Part shown: piece by piece, positions 14,337 through 23,825 of the stretch
Position numbering within the stretch: the first letter of the stretch is position 1
Layout: each line of letters starts with the position of its first letter
Virus record (IMG/VR): IMGVR_UViG_3300033571_015040
Location: 1 to 42,622 of that record
Direction: 5' to 3' (one strand)
DNA: 42,622 nucleotides
From: a virus
Notes under the pieces: model-generated
What the model saw: the letters and a program-made list of their open reading frames with translations, nothing else
Told to the model about the DNA's origin: nothing
Database searches by the model: none
Translations under genes and position numbers: made by a program

Positions 14337-16685
14337 ATGGGCCTGGCCAACCAAGCGGTTACCCCTGGTCGGACCAGCCTGCTGGAGGCGGTGAACATCT
14401 GCTTGGCCGTGATTGGCGAGGCGCCGGTCAACACGCTGGAAACCCAGCGGGTTGGCGAAGCGGCGCAGGCTGAGCGAACGCTGCTGGAGTACCACAAGGA
14501 AGGGCAGACCCGCGGCTGGAGCTGGAACCGTGAGTGGGGCGTGGCCTTCCACCGGGACGCCACGTCAGGGGAAGTGCTGATCCCGGCCAGCGTGGTGAAG
14601 TGGGCCCCCAGTCGGCTGGACTGGAACGGTCGCTTCCAGGCCAGGGGGGGCAGGGTCTACGACAGTGAGGGACGCAGCTACGCGATCCCTGCGGACATTG
14701 CCTCGATCCAGGCCGACATCGTTTCACTACTGCCCTGGGACGACTGCCCCGAGGTGTTCAACCGCTGGGCGACCATCCGCGCGGCCCGGGTGTTCAGCAA
14801 CCGGGCGATCGGCAACACGGCGACATACCAGCTGACGCAGGAGGACGAGAACCAGGCCTGGGCCGATCTGCTGCGGGTGGACACCGAGCAGAGCCAGCCC
14901 AATGCGATCACCGGCGAGGAGTCGTGGGCCACGTTCCGGCCATCCATGGGCCTGGGTCGGCGCACTGGCGGCGGCGGCGGCGGGATGGCGCTTGGCGGTG
15001 CTGTCAGGGGCGGTGGAGGCGCTTCGCCCCCAGGCCCTGGCGTCACCCTGCCCCAGGACCTAGGGACTACCGCGTCGCCAAGCTTTGTCGGGCTGACGCT
15101 ATCGGGGCAGGCTTCCAATGCAGGCAGCTTGGCGCTGTTTGGCACGGGAGGCTTGGTTGGTCCACTCCCTTTGGGCAGCGGGCTGGCGATTGTTGGCGGA
15201 GCGCTGACAGCCACCGGCAGCGGCGGCGGTGGTGGTGATGGGGGGAGCTCGGGCACGGTGACCAGCGTGGGCTTGGTCGCCCCGACGGGATTCGACGTGA
15301 CCGGCTCGCCGGTGACGGGGAGCGGCAACCTCGCCCTGAGCTATGCCGCTGGCTACAGCCTGCCCCCCAATTCCAGCCAAGCCAACTGGAACACGGCCTT
15401 TGCTGAGCGGTTGCGCTGGGACGGCGGCTCTGCGGGCCTGGTCGCAGCGACGGCCCGGACCAGCCTGGGGCTGGGTACGGCGGCGCAGGCGGCTGTTACT
15501 GATTTTGCCACCCCTTCGGCACTGGCCCTCAAGGCGGACTTGGTGGGCGGCCTGGTGCCCACCTCTCAGATCCCTGCCATTGCCCTGGTCCAGTACCTGG
15601 GCTCGGTTGCCAGCCAGTCCGCAATGCTCGCCCTCAGGGGGCAGGGGGGCGACTGGTGCATCAGGACCGATGGTCAGGCCAGCGAGTGGGTGATCGTCGC
15701 CAATGACGGATCGGCCCTGGCTGATTGGTTCCAGATGCCGACAGGTGCAGCCGGCGTTAGCTCGATCAACGGCCAAACGGGCGCTGTCACGCTTGGCACC
15801 GGCGACCTGTCGGAATCCGGCGGCAACCTGTTTTTCACTGCCGCCCGAGCGATCGGCGCTGCGTTGACCGGATTCACCGCAGAGGCCGGCACGGTGAGCG
15901 CCTCCGATTCGGTTCTGCAGGCGATCCAGAAAATGGTGGGCAATATCGCTGGCCGTGCGTTGACCGGCGCGATCGGCAGCAGCGGCGTGACCATGAACCC
16001 TGCTCGCCTGCTGGGGCGCACCACGGCAGGCGTGGGGGCCCCGGAGGAGATCACCGTCGGCTCTGGACTGAACCTTAGCGGTGGAACTCTGACGGCAACA
16101 GGTACAGGCGGGGGCGGAGCAGCCAACGACCTGTACGCGTTGAATAAATCGTTTTGCCCTTTCCAGGGCGCGGTTGCAGTTGGAGCCGCAAACCCTGCCA
16201 ATACGCTAGCAATCATTCCGTTCCAAGTACAGCGTTCTGGGCGTGTTGATGCGCTGCAGTTGAGGGTTGTAACGGCTGTTGCTTCATCATTGTTTCAAAT
16301 CGCTTTTTATGCCTCAGCGGACGGCGTGCCTGTTGGTACACCTATAGGTGTAACGTCGTCAATCAGTGGCGCGGCGTCTGCAAACCTAAACGAAACATTT
16401 GGGACACCGTTCAATGTAATCGCGGAGCGCACGTATTTTTTAGCTGCAAACGTCAGCACCGGCACCACTCTGGCATTCCTGGCGCTACCAGCAGGAAGCT
16501 TGCATTCCTGGAACCTGTGCGGGCCTGCGTCTATTGCTGGCGTGAACAACACTAATGCAATGTTTAATTACACCATATCTCAAACGTTTGGCACCTGGCC
16601 CGACTTGACCGGGGCAACACTGGGCACAGCTTTTGGTGCAAGTCGAGCGCCAGTTGCGTGGCTGCAATACGGGGCTTTTGTATAA
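14337..16685 (+). CDS. Tail tubular protein A (gp11-like) fused to a fibre-like region
   Basis: This 782-residue protein is about four times the size of T7 gp11 (196). Residues 1-190 read as the gp11 adaptor (SLLEAVNICLAVIGEAPVNT, SWNREWGVAF, NRWATIRAARVFSNRAIGN). A glycine-rich linker follows at about 210-230. The rest is repeated and beta-rich as in phage fibres: GTTASPSFVGLTLSG, GLAIVGGALTATG and GLNLSGGTLTATG, then a distal domain ending AWLQYGAFV. The frame is uninterrupted. The fusion would display a fibre domain from the head-tail adaptor ring. The final 550 bases are visibly less GC-rich, pointing to separate origin. Confidence 0.85.
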   Translation: MGLANQAVTPGRTSLLEAVNICLAVIGEAPVNTLETQRVGEAAQAERTLLEYHKEGQTRGWSWNREWGVAFHRDATSGEVLIPASVVKWAPSRLDWNGRFQARGGRVYDSEGRSYAIPADIASIQADIVSLLPWDDCPEVFNRWATIRAARVFSNRAIGNTATYQLTQEDENQAWADLLRVDTEQSQPNAITGEESWATFRPSMGLGRRTGGGGGGMALGGAVRGGGGASPPGPGVTLPQDLGTTASPSFVGLTLSGQASNAGSLALFGTGGLVGPLPLGSGLAIVGGALTATGSGGGGGDGGSSGTVTSVGLVAPTGFDVTGSPVTGSGNLALSYAAGYSLPPNSSQANWNTAFAERLRWDGGSAGLVAATARTSLGLGTAAQAAVTDFATPSALALKADLVGGLVPTSQIPAIALVQYLGSVASQSAMLALRGQGGDWCIRTDGQASEWVIVANDGSALADWFQMPTGAAGVSSINGQTGAVTLGTGDLSESGGNLFFTAARAIGAALTGFTAEAGTVSASDSVLQAIQKMVGNIAGRALTGAIGSSGVTMNPARLLGRTTAGVGAPEEITVGSGLNLSGGTLTATGTGGGGAANDLYALNKSFCPFQGAVAVGAANPANTLAIIPFQVQRSGRVDALQLRVVTAVASSLFQIAFYASADGVPVGTPIGVTSSISGAASANLNETFGTPFNVIAERTYFLAANVSTGTTLAFLALPAGSLHSWNLCGPASIAGVNNTNAMFNYTISQTFGTWPDLTGATLGTAFGASRAPVAWLQYGAFV

Positions 16686-17179
16686 TGGCCATAAGCTATA
16701 CTGCCAATACTGTCACGATCACAGACGAGATCGGCAACCGCCCGCCCGTCGTGCTGTCGCGCAACACGACGCCACCGGAGCAAATAGAAGCGGCGATAAC
16801 TCTCTACCACCCTCCCCCAGACCCAGAGCCTGACTGGGGTGGCTTTCTTCAGCAGTTACTGCAATCGCCCATGTTGGGGGCCGCGCAGTTGGGCGCTGAG
16901 GCGATCATTGGTGCGGAGCTGCCGACAGCCAACGCCGAGCGGACGGAGCAGCTTCTCAGGGCGGTAAATGCCTTGACCAGCCTGACGAGCGGACTTGCAG
17001 TTGCCTCGATGCCATTCGGCGATTCCGGCTTGTTTGAGGGTGCCTGGCTGCTGCTGCGCGAGGCGAGTCTCGTCGCGCCTGAAATCGCTGCGGCCATGAC
17101 GCAGCTTGCCGTGAGCTACCACATACCCCAGAGCCTGATCGATTCGCTCGGGGCCCCTGTTGAGCCTCCTCAGCCATGA
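16685..17179 (+). CDS. Hypothetical protein following the gp11-fibre fusion
   Basis: This 164-residue protein has an ATG overlapping the upstream stop (TAATG). It starts with a short beta region (YTANTVTITDEIG), then a Pro-rich stretch and a helical C-terminal half rich in Ala and Leu. Its location directly after a fibre-bearing gene is common for fibre-associated or fibre-chaperone proteins, but I see no specific signature. Its N-terminal bases continue the lower-GC segment at the end of the upstream gene, so the two may have been acquired together. Confidence 0.55.
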   Translation: MAISYTANTVTITDEIGNRPPVVLSRNTTPPEQIEAAITLYHPPPDPEPDWGGFLQQLLQSPMLGAAQLGAEAIIGAELPTANAERTEQLLRAVNALTSLTSGLAVASMPFGDSGLFEGAWLLLREASLVAPEIAAAMTQLAVSYHIPQSLIDSLGAPVEPPQP

Positions 17180-19677
17180 CTCTCAGCAGCTATTCCATCG
17201 CCAACCTGATACAGGGGGTCAGCCAGCAATCGGACTCACAGCGTGACCCGACGCAAGGAGAAGTGCAAGTCAACGGCTATTCCTCCTTGGCTGATGGGTT
17301 AAGGAAACGTGCTGGCACCAGCGTTATTCGACGCCTTAGCACTGCAACGCTGGGCGATGTCTTCTTTCATTCGATTTTGAGGGATAGTGGAGAGAAGTAC
17401 TTAGTGGTGATCGGCAAGACCGCGATTCGAGTCTTTGATCTTGACGGGATCGAAAAGACGGTCACGGCTCCATCTGGATACGGCTACTTGTCCACGGTGA
17501 CCAGCTGCGCCACAGATGTACGGGCAGCCAGCATTGCCGATTTCACGTTCATCAGCAGCATCAAGCGCGTGCCGGCGATGACTGCGGCGGTGGCGCCCGC
17601 GACGACCCGGCCCTCATTTTACGAGGCCTTGGTATGGGTCAAGGCCGCCAACTACGGGCAGTCCTACCGGGTGTCGATCAATGGCACCGTGGCCACGATC
17701 ACCACTCCAGTGCAGCCAGTGGAGACTGCTGGCAGCACGGTGACCGAGAACCGGATCAGCGCAGCTGCCATCGCTGAAGAGCTCAAGGTGGCGCTAGCCC
17801 CCGTCACCGGAGTGTTGAGCGCCAGGGAAGGATCGGTGCTGCATTTTCAGTCGTTCAGTCCGATCACGGTGGCGGCCACTGATGCGAGAGCCAACGCCGA
17901 CATCACGGCCATCACCAACACGGTGCAGGCCTTTACTGATCTGCCGACTATTGCTCCTAAGGGATACCAGGTGGAGGTGGTGGGCGACCCTACCAACCGG
18001 TACGACGGCTATTTCGTCAACTTCGTGCCCAGGGGGGCCACGGCCACATTTGGCGAGGGGTCGTGGCAGGAGTGCGTGGCCCCCGGCATGCCCTACCAGC
18101 TGGATGCGGCCACCATGCCCCAACTGCTGGTGCGGCTTGCTGATGGCACCTTCTACTTCGGGCCTGCCAACGGGAGCACACAGGGCGGCACCAAGATCCC
18201 GAGCTGGGGGCAACGCACGGCCGGCGACTACGACACCGCGCCCGACCCGTCCTTCATCGGGTATGCAATCCAGGACGTGTTCATCCACCGGAACCGGCTG
18301 GGCCTGTTGGCCGATGAAAACGTGATCCTGAGTCGGGCCAAGGCATTTTTTGACTTCTTCCCTGAGACGGTGACGACGGTGCTCGACACCGATCCGATCG
18401 ACCTGTCAGCTAGCAGCAGCCGGGTTTCCGTCCTTCGGTACGCAGTGCCCAACCAGGACGAGTTGATCCTGCGCTCCGACCAGCTGGTGTTTCGTTTAAG
18501 CAGTGACACCGCGGGCCTCACGCCAGCCAGCGCCTCGGTGAGCGTCGTGATGGCTTTTGAGGGCGACGTGGCCGTCAAGCCGCTACAGGTTGCGTCTGGG
18601 ATTGTGTTTGCCCAGTCCAATGGCGCTTGGTCCCAGTTTCGGGAGTTCAGCGTCCGAGGTGCGGGGGCTTCCGTGGCCGCATCGGCGCCGAGCTTGACCG
18701 ATCACGTCCCGACCTTTATCCCGGCAGGGGTGACGCAGTTGGCGGGCGACGAAACGGCCAGCGCTTGGTTCGCCATCAGCAAGAAGGCCGGATACCAGGA
18801 CCGGATCTACGCCTACAAATATTTGGACCGCGGCGGGACTCTGGGTGTTGAACGCATACAGCGCAGCTGGTCGTACTGGCAGCTGGTTGGCGCCAGTCGG
18901 GTGCTGCAGATCCTGTGCGTGCTGGAGACGCTGTACCTGTTGGTCGAATATCCCGATGGCAGCGTGTGGCTAGAGCGGATGTCGGTGGCTGACCGGCTGA
19001 GCACTGATGCGCTGACCACGCTGCTGCTGGATCGCGCCGTGACCACCACAGAGGACACGCCAGCAATTGCCCGGGTGGCCGGCGGCACCTACAGCGCTAC
19101 GACCAAAACCACGACCTGGACCCTGCCGTACACCGCCGCGGCGGACACGCAAGCCTGGAGCATGTACGGCCCCGACCAGAACGGCGGCAAGTTTCTCGGC
19201 GTCGCCGTGGCCGGGGCCAACACGATTACGGCACGGGGTGATTGGAGTGGGAAGAGCGTGATGTTTGGCGAGGCGTTTGAGTTCCGGTATCGCTTCAGTC
19301 GGTTCAAGCTGATGCGGGACCAGGGCGGCGGCCGAGTTGCCAGCAACGTCGATCGAACACAGGTCCGCAGCGCCAAGGTGCGCTACCACGACACTGGCTA
19401 TTTCCATGCCGAGGTGACACCGGAGCGGAGGTCCACCGCGGTCTACACCTTCGATGGCTGGCAGCTGGGGGTACGCAACAGCCAGGTGGGCAGCACCCTT
19501 GGTCAGGGGCTCGACGTTGGGGAGCGCCAATATTCCGAAGGGGTGTTCAACATCCCAATCCAGGCCCGAGGCGAAAGCTGCATGGTGGAGCTCGTCAACG
19601 CCACACCCAACCCGTGCATGTTCAGCGGTTGCGACTGGATCGCGCAGATCACCAGCAAGGCCAAGGCGCTGCAATGA
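17176..19677 (+). CDS. Tail tubular protein B (nozzle), gp12-like
   Basis: This 833-residue protein (T7 gp12 is 794) should form the tail nozzle. It has the recognisable start LIQGVSQQSDSQRDPTQGEV and then NGYSSLADGLRKRAGT. Other typical segments are FIHRNRLGLLADENVILSRA and the late RFRYRFSR-like region (EFRYRFSRFKLMRD). The N-terminal 'QGVSQQ' phrase is a hallmark of the family. The ATG overlaps the preceding stop. Confidence 0.94.
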   Translation: MTLSSYSIANLIQGVSQQSDSQRDPTQGEVQVNGYSSLADGLRKRAGTSVIRRLSTATLGDVFFHSILRDSGEKYLVVIGKTAIRVFDLDGIEKTVTAPSGYGYLSTVTSCATDVRAASIADFTFISSIKRVPAMTAAVAPATTRPSFYEALVWVKAANYGQSYRVSINGTVATITTPVQPVETAGSTVTENRISAAAIAEELKVALAPVTGVLSAREGSVLHFQSFSPITVAATDARANADITAITNTVQAFTDLPTIAPKGYQVEVVGDPTNRYDGYFVNFVPRGATATFGEGSWQECVAPGMPYQLDAATMPQLLVRLADGTFYFGPANGSTQGGTKIPSWGQRTAGDYDTAPDPSFIGYAIQDVFIHRNRLGLLADENVILSRAKAFFDFFPETVTTVLDTDPIDLSASSSRVSVLRYAVPNQDELILRSDQLVFRLSSDTAGLTPASASVSVVMAFEGDVAVKPLQVASGIVFAQSNGAWSQFREFSVRGAGASVAASAPSLTDHVPTFIPAGVTQLAGDETASAWFAISKKAGYQDRIYAYKYLDRGGTLGVERIQRSWSYWQLVGASRVLQILCVLETLYLLVEYPDGSVWLERMSVADRLSTDALTTLLLDRAVTTTEDTPAIARVAGGTYSATTKTTTWTLPYTAAADTQAWSMYGPDQNGGKFLGVAVAGANTITARGDWSGKSVMFGEAFEFRYRFSRFKLMRDQGGGRVASNVDRTQVRSAKVRYHDTGYFHAEVTPERRSTAVYTFDGWQLGVRNSQVGSTLGQGLDVGERQYSEGVFNIPIQARGESCMVELVNATPNPCMFSGCDWIAQITSKAKALQ

Positions 19678-20135
19678 AGTTCGGACCGGCGTATCTGTCG
19701 ATGGTGGAGCACGTGGCGCTCAATCTCCGCCGCAGGGATGATCTGGAGTGCCGGTATGCCTACGGCATCAGTGGCGCCCAAGCGCTGCTGGAGGCATGGG
19801 GAGAGTCGAGGATTGTTAGCTGCATTCATGCTGACGATGGCGAGCCTCTGGGCGTGGCTGGCCTCAACGGCAGCGTGGTGTGGCTGCTGGGCACCGATGG
19901 CCTGACGGCGACGCCGCAGCGGCGGGCGGCATTGGCCCTGGGTGGCCGGCGATGGACTGATGGGTTACTCGAGGATCAGCGGGCGCGAGGGGAGTCTCCA
20001 CTGCTGGAGAACTGGGTCTTTGCGGCGAACGTAGAATCGGTTCGTTGGCTGAGGTCAATGGGATTCAAGATTGCCACACCTGAACCCCTGGGTCCTGGCT
20101 GCCAGCTATTTCGTCATGTGTGGAGGGACTCCTGA
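19674..20135 (+). CDS. gp13-like internal virion protein with GNAT-like fold
   Basis: This is a 153-residue protein (T7 gp13 is 138). Features include an early helix VEHVALNLRRRDDLE, a central PLGVAGLNGSVVWLLGT strand pair, and the end VESVRWLRSMGFKI. These fit the GNAT-like small protein found at the gene 13 position in T7 relatives. In T7 it is needed for proper internal core formation; catalytic acetyltransferase activity is doubtful because the coenzyme-A loop is not obvious. The ATG overlaps the gp12 stop. Confidence 0.7.
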   Translation: MKFGPAYLSMVEHVALNLRRRDDLECRYAYGISGAQALLEAWGESRIVSCIHADDGEPLGVAGLNGSVVWLLGTDGLTATPQRRAALALGGRRWTDGLLEDQRARGESPLLENWVFAANVESVRWLRSMGFKIATPEPLGPGCQLFRHVWRDS

Positions 20136-20950
20136 TGCAACTCCCCTCCCTTGACCCGATCTCCCTTGGCGTTTCAGCAGTTTCCACCGGGCTGAGCCTG
20201 TTCGGTGGCATCGCCCAGAACAGGGCGCAGCAGCAGGAGTACAAAAACCAGCGGGCTTACCAGAGCGCCACAGCGCAGTTCAACCAGTGGCAGGCCAGCC
20301 TCAACACACGGCTATCGAACGCCGCGGCTCAGCAGCAATACTGGCAGGACACGGTTTCATATAACCAGTCACTGGCCTATGTCCACCAGCTCCGCAACTT
20401 CGAACTGACCAAGGAGGCCAACCAGGCGAGCGTGGTGGGGCAAACCCGCGCTGCAGCTGGCGCCGAGTTCATGGTCAACAGCGAGGCCGTGGCGCAGCAG
20501 TACCAGGAGGTGGGGATGCAGGAGGCCGTGGCCTTCCAGCAGTACCAGTACCGCCTGCTGCAGCAGTCGGCCGCGTACCAGGCGCTGGCCCAGGAGGGCA
20601 ACACGGCCGATCGGTTCGTCAACGACTTTGCCCGCCAGATGGGCGATTACCAGACGTTGAGCGAGATCAACGAGGGCCTGCGGAGCCGGCAGTACAGGCG
20701 GGACCAGCTGAGCAGCGTGGCCCGGTATCTCAATGCCTACAACAGCCAGCCGTTCTACGAGAAGCAGCAGTACCAAGATCCGATCGCACCGTACCCGCCG
20801 CTACCGGCCCTGCTGACTCCAGCGGCACCGTCGATGACCGGGGCGGCCCCTGGCGGCATGGGGCCCCTGTCGGTCGGCACATCGCTGCTGGGCGGCGTCA
20901 ACACCTACATGAGCACCGCCAGTGCGCTCGGGAAACTGAAGGCAACCTGA
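20135..20950 (+). CDS. Internal virion protein, gp14-like
   Basis: This 271-residue protein (T7 gp14 is 196) is preceded by GGAGG and overlaps the previous stop (TGATG). The N-terminal hydrophobic stretch SLGVSAVSTGLSLFGGIA is followed by long Gln/Ala-rich helices. The layout matches gp14, which is ejected first and forms a pore in the host outer membrane. A Pro-rich break near residue 215 precedes a Gly-rich C terminus. Confidence 0.8.
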   Translation: MQLPSLDPISLGVSAVSTGLSLFGGIAQNRAQQQEYKNQRAYQSATAQFNQWQASLNTRLSNAAAQQQYWQDTVSYNQSLAYVHQLRNFELTKEANQASVVGQTRAAAGAEFMVNSEAVAQQYQEVGMQEAVAFQQYQYRLLQQSAAYQALAQEGNTADRFVNDFARQMGDYQTLSEINEGLRSRQYRRDQLSSVARYLNAYNSQPFYEKQQYQDPIAPYPPLPALLTPAAPSMTGAAPGGMGPLSVGTSLLGGVNTYMSTASALGKLKAT

Positions 20951-20951
20951 C

Positions 20952-23822
20952 ATGGCACGCAAAGAGGGCAACCAGATCCAGCCGGTGGCCAGGCCTGTCC
21001 AGGCCTTCATCGAGCCGGTGCGCGTCAGCGTGGCTGAGCCCATGCGGCCGGCGCAGCTGCCCGCCGTCAGGCAGCCCGACGTCGTGCAGCAGGGCGGCAC
21101 GCCGAATGTCCAGGGGGCCAATGCGTTTGAGACGCTGGCCGGCAACCTGGAAGCCTTCAACCGGCAGCTGACACCCGTAATGCAGTCTCTCGGGCTGCGG
21201 TACGCCGACAGCCAGATGCGGCAGGGCGAAGCGGTGGCCCGAGCCGAGGCGCTGCGGGGCCTGGCACAGAACGATGCCGCCATGGAGGACGCGGAGCTGA
21301 AGCACGCCGCGGCCAACCGTGCGCTGGCGAAGAAGGATCCCCAGGCGGCTGGGATCATGGCGCTGCTCAGCCCGTACCGACAGATCGGGTACGAGCGGGG
21401 GAAAGCGAAGGTGGCCGGCGGCGAGGTGGCCATCGGGCTATCCGATGCCATCCAACAGCGCGCCGGTGAGATCGACTACCTGGCGCCGGATCAGGGCCAG
21501 GGCCAGGTGCGGCGGATCGCGGACGAGTACAGCGCCACGCTGATGGAGCGCTATGGCTTGACGGCCGAAAGCCCAGCGTTTCAGCGCTACGTGGCGCCCG
21601 AGGTCGAGAAGGCAAGGGAAAAGGTGGGTCTGCAGATCGCCAAGGACCGGCAGGAGTTCCTGGATGCCAAAGCGATCGAGAGCACGGCCGCACAGATGCG
21701 AAACACCTACCTAGCGGCGATGTCATCCAAGACCGTTGAGTACAACGGTGCGGCTTATACGCTGACGGGCAATCCGCAGCAGGCGGCAATGTTTAATTCA
21801 GCCCTGAAAAATTTACTTCAAAGCCAACTGGATCGCGTTACACAAACAGGAGCGCTACCTGGCGACGGCAGAAGGCGGCAAAAGGAAATCTTTAAGACGC
21901 TGGACAAGCTGGGGTGGGGCGGGAATGATGGGCTCCGGCGGATGATTGGCAGCCTGGAATCTACCGATGAGGTGCTTGATGAAAACGGCAAGCCAATTAT
22001 TGACCCGGCCACAGGTAAGCCAGCGCGATTAGTGCTGTCATCTGTCTACATGGATGAGGATCTTGAAATAAAGTTTAGGATGAGCGCCGCCCGTCGTGCG
22101 GAAATGAAGGGCATGCGGGAGGACATGCTCGACGGAGCGGATGGGTTTGAGACCTACATCTGGAACAAAACCAGCGGCATCCCGCCTGGGCCCGAGCGAG
22201 CAGCCGCAAGAGACGCGGCGATTGGGGAATACTGGAACAACAACCAGAGTGCTATAGCACAAGCCGGTATTTCAATGCCCGAGCTGGTGAAGCGTGCCGC
22301 AGCTGCTGGCAACCTGGACAGCTCCCTGCGCTTTGAGGACCGGCCCGATCCCGGCCTGGTTGAGCGAGAACTGGCTGCGATGGCGCAAAGGCGCGGCGAC
22401 AGATGGAACGCCAAAGCCGAGTATCAGCGTGTCGAAACGATCGCCCAGCACTACCGATACGATCCAAAAGAAGCCAACAAAGTCAGGTCGCGCCTGAATG
22501 ACGCGATCCGCGCCTTCGACAAAGACAACACCGGCATGACGCAATACAAGGAGGCGAGAGATTCTGTAATCAGCCCGTACATCACTCAGCAGCTGAATAC
22601 CAATTATCCTTCGCGCTCGCCTCAGGACGAGAAATTCAAAGGGGATCGCAACACGTCACGTGCCTTGCAACTGCAGGCATACACCTTCCAGGTCAACACT
22701 GCGCTGATGCACGCTGAAGGGAAGAAGGGCAGCCGGCTGAGTGACGCCGAGGTGCGCCAAGTCACCCTTGAAACGCTGACCAAGTACGGCACCGGGCCAG
22801 ACGGAGACAGGCAGAAGGCCTACCTGTTCCCTGGCAGCCCGTACTACGGCACCCCTGGCATCACGCCGGCCACCAAGCCCAGGAACAATGGCGTTGGCCC
22901 AGTCCAGGGCCCCCGGCCGCAGGCCCAGGTGCAGCCGTACAGCGGCAAGGTCTACGAGGTCAACGGCCTCGACAACATCCCCGACCGGAAGGTGCTGCTG
23001 CGCCAGTACGAGAAGGTGCCGGTGCTCAGCGCTCCAGCGTTGAACCAGCTGATCGAAGCGGCGGCTCAGGGCAAGCCATGGCCCAAGGCGTTCGAGAAGG
23101 CCTGGCGGGATTCCGGCGCGCAGAACGGCGGCCAGTTCATCCTGAAGCAGATCGAGAAATACCAGGACAACGAGGGCAACCCGATCTTCAACCTGCCTCC
23201 GGAGCTGCAGCAGAAGATCCTGAAGCGGGCCGCGGCCGATGCCGGCGCCGGGGATTACATGGTGAGCCAGCGGGCCACGGCGCAGCGGTTCCCCAACCTG
23301 GCGATACTGACTGGCGCCGCGCTGGAGGTGGTTGCCGGCGCTGCGCTGGACTTCGTGACTGGCGCCAGGCCTGCATCGGCCGCGTCATCTCGAGGCCCTG
23401 GCGGTGGAGGCGGAAGCCGCTGGGACCAAGGCCCTGCCATCGCAGCTTCTCACACGGAGACAGGCAGCGGCTACACCGTCCCCGGCGCCCGTGATGCGAA
23501 GGGCCGCCCGATCGTGTTCAGTCGGTCTGCAGCCAACGCCTTTGCCGCGATGGTGCGCGACTCCGGCGGGGTGGTGAAGCCCAGCGACATTGCCAGCGCA
23601 CAGCGCTCCCCGGGCAAGAACGCCGCCGTCGGTGGCGCTGCCGGGTCGCAGCACCTCAGCGGCAACGCCATGGACATTCACGGCGCATCTCATGACTGGA
23701 TTGCGAGGAATGGCGCCAGGTACGGCTGGTTCCTGCATCGGTACGGAGGCGCCAAGGACCACGGCGGCCACTTCGAGTTCCGGGGTGGTGGATCAGACCC
23801 ACCTGGCCAACGGAGGAATTGA
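20952..23822 (+). CDS. gp15-like internal virion protein with M15 peptidase-like end
   Basis: This 956-residue protein (T7 gp15 is 747) has an N-terminal helical body like ejected core proteins and a distinct C-terminal domain from about residue 815. That domain contains SQHLSGNAMDIHG (His and Asp near 900-907) and a final HFEF (near 940), the zinc-site pattern of M15 peptidases such as D,D-carboxypeptidases and phage L-Ala-D-Glu endopeptidases. A peptidoglycan-cutting role during DNA entry is likely. In T7 the wall-cutting domain is at the start of gp16 instead. A lower-GC patch lies at about 21,780-22,080. Confidence 0.8.
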   Translation: MARKEGNQIQPVARPVQAFIEPVRVSVAEPMRPAQLPAVRQPDVVQQGGTPNVQGANAFETLAGNLEAFNRQLTPVMQSLGLRYADSQMRQGEAVARAEALRGLAQNDAAMEDAELKHAAANRALAKKDPQAAGIMALLSPYRQIGYERGKAKVAGGEVAIGLSDAIQQRAGEIDYLAPDQGQGQVRRIADEYSATLMERYGLTAESPAFQRYVAPEVEKAREKVGLQIAKDRQEFLDAKAIESTAAQMRNTYLAAMSSKTVEYNGAAYTLTGNPQQAAMFNSALKNLLQSQLDRVTQTGALPGDGRRRQKEIFKTLDKLGWGGNDGLRRMIGSLESTDEVLDENGKPIIDPATGKPARLVLSSVYMDEDLEIKFRMSAARRAEMKGMREDMLDGADGFETYIWNKTSGIPPGPERAAARDAAIGEYWNNNQSAIAQAGISMPELVKRAAAAGNLDSSLRFEDRPDPGLVERELAAMAQRRGDRWNAKAEYQRVETIAQHYRYDPKEANKVRSRLNDAIRAFDKDNTGMTQYKEARDSVISPYITQQLNTNYPSRSPQDEKFKGDRNTSRALQLQAYTFQVNTALMHAEGKKGSRLSDAEVRQVTLETLTKYGTGPDGDRQKAYLFPGSPYYGTPGITPATKPRNNGVGPVQGPRPQAQVQPYSGKVYEVNGLDNIPDRKVLLRQYEKVPVLSAPALNQLIEAAAQGKPWPKAFEKAWRDSGAQNGGQFILKQIEKYQDNEGNPIFNLPPELQQKILKRAAADAGAGDYMVSQRATAQRFPNLAILTGAALEVVAGAALDFVTGARPASAASSRGPGGGGGSRWDQGPAIAASHTETGSGYTVPGARDAKGRPIVFSRSAANAFAAMVRDSGGVVKPSDIASAQRSPGKNAAVGGAAGSQHLSGNAMDIHGASHDWIARNGARYGWFLHRYGGAKDHGGHFEFRGGGSDPPGQRRN

Positions 23823-23825
23823 CCC

